Below are positions 1 through 5,736 of a DNA stretch of 5,953 bases, one piece after another. The translations under genes and the position numbers were made by a program. A model generated the notes under the pieces. The model was not told the origin of the DNA, did no database searches, and was given only the letters and a program-made list of their open reading frames with translations. The number at the start of each line of letters is the position of its first letter. Position 1 is the stretch's first letter. The DNA is from CAZFAT01 sp964517075 (GTDB taxonomy: Bacteria; Acidobacteriota; Vicinamibacteria; Vicinamibacterales; SCN-69-37). Location of the stretch: NCBI GenBank assembly GCA_964517075.1, contig CAZFAT010000331.1, positions 1-5,953 of the forward strand, in the 5' to 3' direction.

Positions 1-90
1 CTGGCCGATCTGGCCGTCCACCATCCCGCGGTATTCGCCAGCGTCGCCGGACAGGCCCAGAAGGCCGCCAGCGCCAACCGCCCCGCCTGA
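1..90 (+). CDS. rplT: 50S ribosomal protein L20, C-terminal end (partial)
   Basis: The window opens inside this gene. The visible 29 residues begin LADLAVHHPAVFASV and end at TGA 88-90. L20 proteins typically end with a stretch like LADLAV-x-D-P-x-x-F, where the last helix packs on 23S rRNA, and the match is good. L20 is an early assembly protein of the large ribosomal subunit. The order infC-rpmI-rplT-pheS-pheT is common in bacteria, and pheS follows here 39 bases after the stop, which supports the call. The final alanine-rich tail (QAQKAASANRPA) is slightly longer than in many homologues. The start is outside the window, so regulation cannot be seen. Confidence 0.88.
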   Translation: MADLAVHHPAVFASVAGQAQKAASANRPA

Positions 91-129
91 GGCGCGGAGC
101 GGGCTCGCCCGACTCGCCCGCGTCCGGTC

Positions 130-1185
130 ATGACCGCTTCCCCGCCCGAAATCGACGCCATCCGCCGCCGGTTCGATGACGCGCGGCGGGACGTCCGTAC
201 GGCCGCCGATCTGCAGGCCCTTCGCGACCGCTTTCTGGGACGGGCCCGCGGCGAACTGACCGCCGCGATGAAGCTGATTGGATCCCAGCCACCGGAGGCC
301 CGGGCGGCATTCGGCGCCTCGGCCAATGCCCTGAAACAGGACATCGAATCGACCCTGATGGACCTGCAGGCGGGCCTGCAGGCCACGGTCGCGCCGCCCG
401 GCGCCGTCGACGTCACGCTGCCGGGACGCGTGCCAGCCGTCGGGCGGCGCCACCCGCTGACGCACGTGCGCGAACGGATCGAGGACATCTTCTCGAGCCT
501 GGGCTATCAGATCATCGACGGCCCCGAACTCGAAGACGACTGGCACAACTTCGAGGCGCTCAACATGCCGCCCGAACATCCGGCGCGCGACATGCAGGAC
601 ACGCTGTATCTCGACGGCGCCCTGTCTGCCGACGCGCAGGGGCGGCAGCCGAGCCTGCTGCGCACGCACACGTCGGGCATGCAGGTCCGCTTCATGGAAG
701 CGCATCCGCCGCCCGTGCGGTTGATCGCGCCGGGCCGGGTCTACCGGCGGGACAACTTCGACGCCACGCACACCCCGATGTTCACGCAGGTCGAAGGGCT
801 CGTCGTCGGCGAGGCGATCAGCCTCGGCGATTTGAAGGGCACCCTGAGCGGCTTTGCCGAGCGGTTCTTCGAGTCGCGGGTGCGGACGCGCTTCCGCCCC
901 AGCTTCTTTCCCTACACGGAGCCCTCGGCCGAGCTCGACGTCGAGTGCCAGGGCTGCGCCGGCGGGGGCTGCGCGCTCTGCAAGCAGACGGGGTGGATCG
1001 AAATTCTCGGCTGCGGCATGGTGCACCCGGCGGTGTTCGAGGCGGTCGGCTACGACCCCGAGCGCTACACGGGCTTCGCGTTCGGCGTCGGCATCGAGCG
1101 GCTCGCGCTGCGGCTGTACGGCCTCGACGACATCCGCATGTTCTACGAGAACGACCTGCGGTTCCTCGGGCAGCTTGCGCCATGA
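130..1185 (+). CDS. pheS: Phenylalanine--tRNA ligase alpha subunit
   Basis: This is the catalytic subunit of the cytoplasmic alpha2beta2 class II enzyme that charges tRNA-Phe. Its 351 residues are normal for the family. Residues 1-90 are the charged N-terminal helical arm that contacts tRNA. The catalytic core then shows motif 1 around RHPLTHVRERIEDIF (107-121), the phenylalanine-pocket stretch RTHTS (178-182), motif 2 GRVYRRD (202-208), TEPSAELDVE (263-272) and motif 3 GFAFGVGIERLAL (315-327). Ala317, in FAFG, corresponds to the alanine that sets amino-acid selectivity in E. coli PheS (Ala294 there). Cys273, Cys276, Cys281 and Cys284 form a CxxC-x4-CxxC knuckle that E. coli lacks but that occurs in many other bacterial PheS proteins; it probably binds metal. 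The ATG at 130 has only a weak Shine-Dalgarno sequence, but the N-terminus aligns well. The stop overlaps the pheT start (ATGA), implying translational coupling. Confidence 0.98.
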   Translation: MTASPPEIDAIRRRFDDARRDVRTAADLQALRDRFLGRARGELTAAMKLIGSQPPEARAAFGASANALKQDIESTLMDLQAGLQATVAPPGAVDVTLPGRVPAVGRRHPLTHVRERIEDIFSSLGYQIIDGPELEDDWHNFEALNMPPEHPARDMQDTLYLDGALSADAQGRQPSLLRTHTSGMQVRFMEAHPPPVRLIAPGRVYRRDNFDATHTPMFTQVEGLVVGEAISLGDLKGTLSGFAERFFESRVRTRFRPSFFPYTEPSAELDVECQGCAGGGCALCKQTGWIEILGCGMVHPAVFEAVGYDPERYTGFAFGVGIERLALRLYGLDDIRMFYENDLRFLGQLAP

Positions 1186-3188
1186 AGCTGCCCCTCGCCT
1201 GGCTGCGCGAGTTCGTGGACGTGCCCGACCGCACGGCCACCGTGGCCGATCGATTCGGCGCCTGCGGCTTCGCGGTCGAGGAGGTCACCGATCAGGTCAT
1301 TGACCTCGAGATCACCGCCAACCGCCCCGACTGCCTGGGCATCCTCGGACTCGCGCGCGAAGCGTCCACCGCCTTCGATGTGGACCTGCGTCCGCCGCGC
1401 ATCGACGAGTCCCTGCAGTCGGTCACCGGGCAGGCGGGGATCAAAGTGTCGGTCGGCGATGCCGGCTGCGGCCGCTACGCGCTGGCGGTCGCCGACGTGA
1501 TGGTGGGCCCGTCGCCTGACTGGCTCGCCGCCCACCTCCGGGCGGCTGGCGTCCGGCCCATCAACAACGTGGTCGATGTCACGAACTTCGTGATGCTCGA
1601 GCTGGGCCACCCGCTCCATGCCTTCGACGTGGCCCGGCTGCGCGGCCCGGAGATCCGCGTGCGCCGCGCCCGCGCCGGCGAGACGATCGTGACAATCGAC
1701 GGCGAGCAGCGCGCGCTCGACGACACGATGCTCGTCATTGCCGACCGCGAGCAGCCCGTGGCCGTGGCAGGCGTGATGGGCGGCGCCGAATCCGAGGTTT
1801 CGGCGACCACCGCGCGTGTGGCCCTGGAGAGTGCCTGGTTCCTGCCGCCCGCCGTGCGCGCCACGAGCCGCAAGCTGGGGCTCAAGACAGAGGCCGCCGC
1901 GCGCTTCGAGCGCGGCGCCGACGTCGCGATGCCGGTCCTGGCGCTGCGGCGCGCGCTGACCCTGCTCCAGGACATCGGCGCGGGGCGGCTGGTCGGCGGG
2001 GTGACCGACATTGCGCCGCGGCAACCCGAGGTGCGCGCCGTGGCCCTGCGACGCGAACGGCTCGCCCGGCTGCTCGGCACGACCGTGCCGGATGAAGACG
2101 TCCGCAGGATCCTCCGGCGGCTGGGCTTCGGCGTTCACGACACGCCCGAGGGGTGGCGGCTGGATGTGCCCTCGTTCCGGGTGGACGTGAGCCGTGAGGC
2201 TGATCTGGTCGAAGAGGTCGGGCGTCACTGGGGATTCGACCGAATCGCCCCGACCCTGCCCGCGCTCGATGCGCTGCCGCCGCCGGTGCTGCCCGCGCTG
2301 ATGCGCGACCGCACGGTCCGGCGGCTGCTCTGTGGCGCCGGCCTGCAGGAGGCCATGACCTTCACGTTCATCGAGCGTGCCTGGGCCGCGCCGTTCGCCG
2401 CTGACGACCAGCTCGTCTCCCTGAAGAACCCGCTGTCCGAGAAGTTCGCGGCGCTGCGCCCGTCGCTGGTGCCCGGCCTCCTCGAGTCGCTGATCTACAA
2501 CCGGCACCGCCAGGTGGTCGACATCCGGCTCTTCGAACTCGGCGCGACTTTCTCACGGGCGGCCGGCGAACGACGCGCCGTCGGCTGGGTCCTGTCGGGG
2601 TCGCGGGGCACGCACTGGAGCGGCGACCTCGGCCCGCTGACCTTCAGCGATACCAAAGGTGTGGCGGACCTGTTGGCTGGCGCGTTCCGTGTCGGTCTGA
2701 CGTCGCACGCCGCGGACGACTGCCCGTGGCTCACGCCGGGTCAGGCGGCTGCACTGACGACCGGGTCGGGTCAGGTCGTCGGCTGGATCGGCCGGCTGGC
2801 GTCGACACGCGGCATCGACGAGGCGGTGTTCGCGGGCGAACTGCAGCTCGACGTGCTGGCGAACGCGTCGACGGGGCCGTCGCCGATCGATCCACTGCCT
2901 CGGCATCCGTCGATCGTCCGCGATATCTCGATCGTGGTCGACGAACGCTTGCCAGCCGCGACCGTTCGTGGCACGATTCGGTCGGCCGCGCCGGTCACGC
3001 TCGTGGCGGTGGCGGAATTCGATCGATATCAGGGCACGGGCGTGCCCGCCGGCCAGGTGAGCCTGTCGCTACGGCTCACGTTCCAGGACGCCGCGCGCAC
3101 GCTCACCGACGCCGAGGCGCACGCGGCCGTGGACGCGATCGTGGCCGCCCTCCGACGCGAGCACGGCGCGGTCCTGCGGGGCCGCTGA
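1182..3188 (+). CDS. pheT: Phenylalanine--tRNA ligase beta subunit lacking the B2 tRNA-binding domain
   Basis: This is the structural and editing subunit of PheRS. The start ATG 1182 overlaps the pheS stop and gives the family-typical MKLPLAWLREFV. Longer in-frame starts lie inside pheS and give non-homologous sequence. At 668 residues it is well short of the usual 780-820. B1 begins (1 to about 35), then runs directly into EITANRPDCLGILGLARE (43-60), so the roughly 110-residue EMAP-II/OB-fold B2 domain is missing. The B3/B4 editing domain (about 90-270) keeps Thr134, Asn135 and His146 in DVTN...PLHAFD, plus Glu216, which look like the known editing-site residues. B5 (about 282-357) keeps the magnesium ligand pattern Asp335, Asp341, Glu344, Glu345. 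The catalytic-like B6/B7 core is about 370-565, and the FDX-ACB anticodon-binding domain (B8) is about 575-668. The frame is open throughout, so this is a domain loss and not a frameshift. Editing should be retained. Confidence 0.97.
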   Translation: MKLPLAWLREFVDVPDRTATVADRFGACGFAVEEVTDQVIDLEITANRPDCLGILGLAREASTAFDVDLRPPRIDESLQSVTGQAGIKVSVGDAGCGRYALAVADVMVGPSPDWLAAHLRAAGVRPINNVVDVTNFVMLELGHPLHAFDVARLRGPEIRVRRARAGETIVTIDGEQRALDDTMLVIADREQPVAVAGVMGGAESEVSATTARVALESAWFLPPAVRATSRKLGLKTEAAARFERGADVAMPVLALRRALTLLQDIGAGRLVGGVTDIAPRQPEVRAVALRRERLARLLGTTVPDEDVRRILRRLGFGVHDTPEGWRLDVPSFRVDVSREADLVEEVGRHWGFDRIAPTLPALDALPPPVLPALMRDRTVRRLLCGAGLQEAMTFTFIERAWAAPFAADDQLVSLKNPLSEKFAALRPSLVPGLLESLIYNRHRQVVDIRLFELGATFSRAAGERRAVGWVLSGSRGTHWSGDLGPLTFSDTKGVADLLAGAFRVGLTSHAADDCPWLTPGQAAALTTGSGQVVGWIGRLASTRGIDEAVFAGELQLDVLANASTGPSPIDPLPRHPSIVRDISIVVDERLPAATVRGTIRSAAPVTLVAVAEFDRYQGTGVPAGQVSLSLRLTFQDAARTLTDAEAHAAVDAIVAALRREHGAVLRGR

Positions 3189-3203
3189 AGGGATTCGGCA
3201 CAC

Positions 3204-3479
3204 ATGGTACGGAGCAGCGCAGTCGTGGACCAGCAGCCGATTGATCGGCTCGAAGACAAGATTCGGCAGCTCGTCGGCCTGATCGACACGCTCCGCGCGG
3301 AACGGGCCAAAGCCGTGGACGAGGCCGCACGGCTCCAGCGTGAGCTCGAGGCCACGCGCGCCAGGCTGTCGGAGGCATCGGGAGCCACCGCCGAAGTGAG
3401 CACCCTGCGTGAGGAACGGGAACTCGTCCGCAACCGCGTGGTCCAGATGATCGCGCAAATCGACAAGCTGAATCTGTAG
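3204..3479 (+). CDS. ZapB-like coiled-coil cell-division protein
   Basis: This is a 91-residue, highly charged protein that is almost entirely helical. Heptad-like leucine, isoleucine and valine spacing runs through about 13-57 (IDRLEDKIRQLVGLIDTL onward) and again through about 65-90. It has no signal peptide or membrane segment. Size, coiled coil and position directly before zapA match the ZapB-like proteins that bridge ZapA-FtsZ assemblies at midcell. Coiled coils diverge fast, so the name rests mainly on context. ATG 3204 lies 15 bases after the pheT stop and has AAGGGA at 3188-3193 upstream. An in-frame GTG at 3225 (residue 8) has GGAG at 3211-3214 with equally good spacing and would give MDQQPIDRLEDK, a more typical N-terminus. 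The true start is therefore uncertain by seven residues. The gene is probably co-transcribed with pheST and zapA. Confidence 0.8.
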   Translation: MVRSSAVVDQQPIDRLEDKIRQLVGLIDTLRAERAKAVDEAARLQRELEATRARLSEASGATAEVSTLREERELVRNRVVQMIAQIDKLNL

Positions 3480-3498
3480 CACGTCCGCGAGACGTGCT
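3478..3498 (+). promoter_or_regulatory. Perfect 8-bp hairpin between the zapB-like gene and zapA
   Basis: AGCACGTC (3478-3485) and GACGTGCT (3491-3498) are exact reverse complements with a 5-base loop, CGCGA. The left arm begins on the last two bases of the TAG stop codon of the upstream gene. The right arm ends 15 bases before the zapA ATG, just ahead of a GGTGAG ribosome-binding site (3505-3510). No run of T follows, so it is unlikely to be an intrinsic terminator. It could be an mRNA-stability or translation-coupling element, or an RNase site. Because the arms are palindromic DNA, a protein operator is also possible. The function is inference. Confidence 0.5.
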
Positions 3499-3513
3499 CC
3501 CGGCGGTGAGCGC

Positions 3514-3831
3514 ATGACTGCACCCGAACGCGTCGTCAACGTGGACATCCACGGCCAGCGCTACGCCGTGCGGAGCGAGCTCGACGCGCACCACATCACG
3601 GAGCTCGCCGCGTACCTCGACGAGAAAATGCGCGCCGCGGCACTCGAGCTGACGAGCGCCGACCCGCTCCGGATTGCGGTCATCGCCGCGCTGAACCTGG
3701 CCGACGAGCTGTTTCGCGCGCGCACCGAGTCGGCCGGCGTGGACGGCCAGCTGCGGGCCCGCGCCGCCGAGATCGAGCGCCTGGTCGACACGGTGCTCGA
3801 CGAAGCGAAGGCGCGCGTGGTGAACGAGTGA
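3514..3831 (+). CDS. zapA: Cell division protein ZapA
   Basis: ZapA is a small cytoplasmic protein that binds FtsZ, cross-links protofilaments and stabilises the Z-ring. Its 105 residues match the family length. The N-terminal globular head has VNVDIHGQRYAVRSELD (8-24), then HHITELAAYLDEKMRA (26-41), then the signature helix PLRIAVIAALNLADELFRAR (51-70). A C-terminal coiled coil (about 71-100) mediates dimer and tetramer formation. ATG 3514 is preceded by GGTGAG at 3505-3510. The gene follows the ZapB-like gene after 34 bases and is followed by 6S RNA, a zapA-ssrS neighbourhood also found in E. coli. Confidence 0.95.
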   Translation: MTAPERVVNVDIHGQRYAVRSELDAHHITELAAYLDEKMRAAALELTSADPLRIAVIAALNLADELFRARTESAGVDGQLRARAAEIERLVDTVLDEAKARVVNE

Positions 3832-3842
3832 CGAGGGCCGCC

Positions 3843-3871
3843 TTGTGTCCGAGGCGTCGGTCGGCTACGAT
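3843..3871 (+). promoter_or_regulatory. Candidate sigma-70-type promoter of 6S RNA
   Basis: TTGTGT (3843-3848) is a weak -35 match and TACGAT (3866-3871) is a 4-of-6 match to TATAAT, separated by 17 bases. Transcription would begin about 3878-3881, exactly where the 6S RNA homology starts. The hexamers are imperfect, but the spacing and position fit a dedicated 6S promoter. 6S RNA might also be processed from a longer zapA transcript. Confidence 0.5.
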
Positions 3872-3880
3872 CGGCCCAGG

Positions 3881-4069
3881 ATTGATTTCCCTGCTTTGTG
3901 CGTGATGGCTTCGGAGTGTCGCTTGAGCCGATGTTTCACGACAAAGTGAGCCGCGACGCCGCGCGGTGTGCATGCCTCCGTGGTGAGGAAGCCTGAAGCG
4001 CGGCTTGCCCAGTGGCTCCACCTGCCTAGCAGGTTCATGCGACCTCCCCACACGGCAGAGCGGGGATCC
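3881..4069 (+). ncRNA. ssrS: 6S RNA, global regulator of RNA polymerase
   Basis: 6S RNA mimics an open promoter and sequesters housekeeping RNA polymerase holoenzyme in stationary phase. Its roughly 189 nt length is typical. Blocks shared with E. coli 6S, as I recall that sequence, are TTGAGCCGATGTTTCA (3923-3938), GTGCATGCCTC (3968-3978) and GAGGAAGCCTGAAG (3985-3998). Visible pairings are: a closing stem 3888-3899 with 4055-4066, continued by 3901-3904 with 4051-4054; a second stem GGAG-T-GTCGC (3913-3922) with GCGACCTCC (4039-4047); an upper arm GAGCCGCG (3948-3955) with CGCGGCTT (3999-4006); and an apical hairpin CCTC/GAGG (3975-3978, 3985-3988). The 3' side of the central bubble carries the expected small hairpin ACCTGC/GCAGGT (4020-4034). 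By analogy with E. coli U44, product-RNA synthesis should start opposite U3932. The gene lies between zapA and thiL, and no terminator is evident after it. Confidence 0.93.
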
Positions 4070-4080
4070 CTTTCCTCCTG

Positions 4081-5088
4081 ATGTCTCCCTCCATCGGCAC
4101 GCTGGGCGAGGCGGCCCTCGTCGCCAGGCTTCGCCAGCGCGCCGGTCCCCCACCCGACTTCGTCACCCTCGGCATTGGTGACGATGCGGCGGTCATCGCG
4201 CCCGAGCGTGGGCGGCATACCGTGGCGACGACCGACAGCCTCGTCGAGGACGTGCACTTCCGGCGTGACTGGACGCCCCTCCACGCGGTCGGTCACAAAG
4301 CGCTGGCGGTGAACCTGAGCGATCTCGCGGCGATGGGCGCGAGCCCTCGCGCCTCGCTGCTCAGCCTGGCCCTGCCGCGCGACCTGCCCGTTGCCGCGTT
4401 CGATGCCCTGATTGACGGGTTCGTGTCGCTCGCCGAATCGGCCGGCGCGCCGCTCGTCGGGGGCAACCTGACCCGCTCACCGGGGCCGATCGTCATTGAC
4501 GTGACGGCGCTCGGCACCGTCCGCCCGCGCAGACTCCTGACACGCAAGGGCGCCCAGAACAGCGATGACCTGTACGTCACCGGCGCCCTCGGCGCGGCCG
4601 CCGCCGGCCTCGCGATGCTCGCCGACGGTGTGGACCGGTCGACGCTCGACGAGGAATCGGCGGCGTGTGTGGCGCGCTACGAGCGGCCGGACGCGCGCGG
4701 ACGATGCGGGCAGATTGTCGGACGCACCGGCGCGGCGTCGGCGGCCATTGACGTCTCAGATGGCCTGGCCGATGCGGCGGCGAGACTCGCCGACGCTGGT
4801 GCCGTTGGCGTGGTCATCGACGCCGACGCGCTGCCCATCCACGCCGGCGTGCGAGGCTGGGCCGAACGGTCGCGACAGGACGCGACCGCCCTGGCGCTGT
4901 CGGGCGGTGAAGACTACGAACTGGCGTTTGCCGTCCGGCCACGCCAGCGATCGAAGTTCCTGGCGGCCCTCCGCCGGTGCCCCGGCCTGCCGGTCACCCG
5001 GGTGGGCCGTTTCACCAGCGAGCGTGGGCACTGGCTCGAGCGCGGCGGGACGCGGACTCCCCTGCCATCCGGGTTCGCGCACTTCTAG
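4081..5088 (+). CDS. thiL: Thiamine-monophosphate kinase
   Basis: ThiL uses ATP to phosphorylate thiamine monophosphate to thiamine diphosphate, the final step of cofactor synthesis in the cytoplasm. The 335 residues fit the family (about 320-350). The AIR-synthase-like fold shows GIGDDAAV (31-38), TTDSLVEDVHF (50-60), KALAVNLSDLAAMGA (73-87), GGNLTRSP (127-134), IDVSDGLADAA (223-233) and SGGEDYELAFAV (274-285). The aspartates in GDD, TDSLVED, NLSD, DVSDG and GGEDYE are the usual ATP/magnesium ligands, and all are present. The loop GAQNSDD (157-163) departs from the common GAxPGD form. ATG 4081 is the only sensible start: the conserved ThiL N-terminus begins at once with IGTLGEAALVARLR. No Shine-Dalgarno sequence precedes it; the upstream bases are pyrimidine-rich and abut the 6S RNA. 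Expression probably depends on read-through from 6S RNA or on a near-leaderless mRNA. Confidence 0.97.
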   Translation: MSPSIGTLGEAALVARLRQRAGPPPDFVTLGIGDDAAVIAPERGRHTVATTDSLVEDVHFRRDWTPLHAVGHKALAVNLSDLAAMGASPRASLLSLALPRDLPVAAFDALIDGFVSLAESAGAPLVGGNLTRSPGPIVIDVTALGTVRPRRLLTRKGAQNSDDLYVTGALGAAAAGLAMLADGVDRSTLDEESAACVARYERPDARGRCGQIVGRTGAASAAIDVSDGLADAAARLADAGAVGVVIDADALPIHAGVRGWAERSRQDATALALSGGEDYELAFAVRPRQRSKFLAALRRCPGLPVTRVGRFTSERGHWLERGGTRTPLPSGFAHF

Positions 5089-5100
5089 ACTGGACGCGCC

Positions 5101-5625
5101 ATGTGGGACTACTCGCGCGCCACGCTTCGCCGGTGGGCTCGCTCCGTCCTGCACACCCGCGACACACCCGAGCGGACGGCCATCGCGCTCGGTCTGGGCG
5201 TGGCGATCGGCTTTTCCCCGTTCCTTGGGTTCCGGCTCGTGATCGGCATCGCGGTGGCTTTCCTCTTCAACCTGAATCGGCTCGCCCTGCTCGTGGGACT
5301 TTGCGTGAATCTCCCCTGGCTCGTGCCGCCCTACTACGCGGCCGCGACGGCGCTCGGCGCCTGGCTTACCGGCGCGACGGTGCCGCCGGATCTGGTGGGC
5401 CGGCTGGAAGCCATCTGGACACTGCCAGGATGGGGCAGCCGGATCGCGGCGCTCGACGCGTTGCTCCGGCCGTTCGTCTGGGCGTTCCTGGTAGGCTCCC
5501 TCGTCGGGGCCGCGGGACTCGGCCTCGCCGCCTACGCGGCCGCCAAGCCCATCCTGGTGGCTCGCGAACGACGCCGAAGTCACCAGCCGAGCGGAAGCGT
5601 GCGTCGACCGCCGCCGAGACCATAA
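5101..5625 (+). CDS. DUF2062 family membrane protein
   Basis: This is a 174-residue integral membrane protein of unknown function. A short amphipathic N-terminus with a Thr/Pro-Glu-Arg step (DTPERTAIALGLGVAIGFSPFLGFRLV, 21-47, read across) carries the DUF2062 hallmark of a small-residue helix followed by G-F-x-P-F-x-G. Next come a hydrophobic segment with an Asn-Arg step (48-68, FNLNR), the conserved N-x-P turn-like NLPWLVPPYYA (70-80), another hydrophobic segment (about 76-92) and a last long hydrophobic helix (about 124-149). The C-terminal 20 residues are Arg/Pro-rich and probably cytoplasmic. It starts 12 bases after the thiL stop and is likely in the same operon. In some proteobacteria thiL is followed by the membrane enzyme gene pgpA, but this protein has no resemblance to PgpA that I can see. 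The role is unknown. Confidence 0.85.
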   Translation: MWDYSRATLRRWARSVLHTRDTPERTAIALGLGVAIGFSPFLGFRLVIGIAVAFLFNLNRLALLVGLCVNLPWLVPPYYAAATALGAWLTGATVPPDLVGRLEAIWTLPGWGSRIAALDALLRPFVWAFLVGSLVGAAGLGLAAYAAAKPILVARERRRSHQPSGSVRRPPPRP

Positions 5626-5626
5626 T
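5621..5626 (+). promoter_or_regulatory. Candidate -10 box (CATAAT) for the 3D-domain gene
   Basis: CATAAT matches TATAAT at five of six positions and overlaps the TAA stop of the DUF2062 gene. It stands out in very GC-rich DNA. Transcription would start near 5633 and give a leader of about 104 nt. I see no good -35 hexamer at the right distance, so the call is tentative. Confidence 0.3.
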
Positions 5627-5628
5627 TG

Positions 5629-5736
5629 TAAGCCGCTTAGATGCAATGGCTTAGGGCATAAGACCAGGCCACGGACCGGTTTTTCCGTTGGTGAAAGTCC
5701 CCCCGGCCGCAGTACGCTAGTGGCTCACCGCAGCCT
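5629..5736 (+). promoter_or_regulatory. Possible structured 5' leader or cis-regulatory RNA
   Basis: This non-coding stretch is less GC-rich than its surroundings and offers competing helices. TAAGCC (5629-5634) can pair with GGCTTA (5648-5653). Alternatively CTTA-TGC (5636-5644, GA bulged) can pair with GCATAAG (5656-5662). Downstream, CCACGGA (5669-5675) can pair with TCCG-TGG (5684-5691), and ACCA (5663-5666) can pair with TGGT (5689-5692). The pattern GACCA, then a T-loop hairpin, then GGTGAA vaguely recalls the 5' half of c-di-AMP (ydaO-yuaA) riboswitches, which often control cell-wall enzymes. The conserved 3' half of that riboswitch is not visible. It could equally be an unrelated leader, or include a weak terminator for the upstream operon (the T-run at 5680-5684 is short and sits in a loop). 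Confidence 0.28.

Noticed and set aside
99..121. GCGGGC/GCCCGC inverted repeat between rplT and pheS
   Set aside because: A 6-bp all-GC repeat is expected by chance here. There is no T-run after it, and the 39-base gap has no room for a Phe-rich leader peptide, so I do not call a terminator or a pheM-type attenuator.
945..1181. Extension of pheT upstream to a start at 945
   Set aside because: The extra 79 residues are an out-of-frame reading of pheS. Homology to PheT begins exactly at ATG 1182.
1143..2507. Long open frame of 454 codons on the - strand opposite pheT
   Set aside because: It is a GC-rich shadow of pheT. The translation is rich in Arg, Gly, His and Gln with no recognisable domain, and the + strand frame is an unmistakable PheT.
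4062..4079. Resemblance of GGGGATCCCTTTCCTCCT to the 3' end of 16S rRNA
   Set aside because: The similarity is short and imperfect, and no other 16S sequence is present. The bases belong to the 6S closing stem and the thiL leader.
3865..4296. Antisense open frames covering the 6S RNA region
   Set aside because: They are low-quality translations without motifs. The region is explained by conserved 6S RNA sequence and structure.
4756..5646. Open frame of 296 codons on the - strand opposite thiL and the DUF2062 gene
   Set aside because: It overlaps two well-supported + strand genes, shows no family motif, and is expected by chance at this GC content.
5671..5690. Intrinsic terminator for the thiL-DUF2062 operon
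   Set aside because: The T-run lies in the hairpin loop and not after the stem, so it does not have terminator form.
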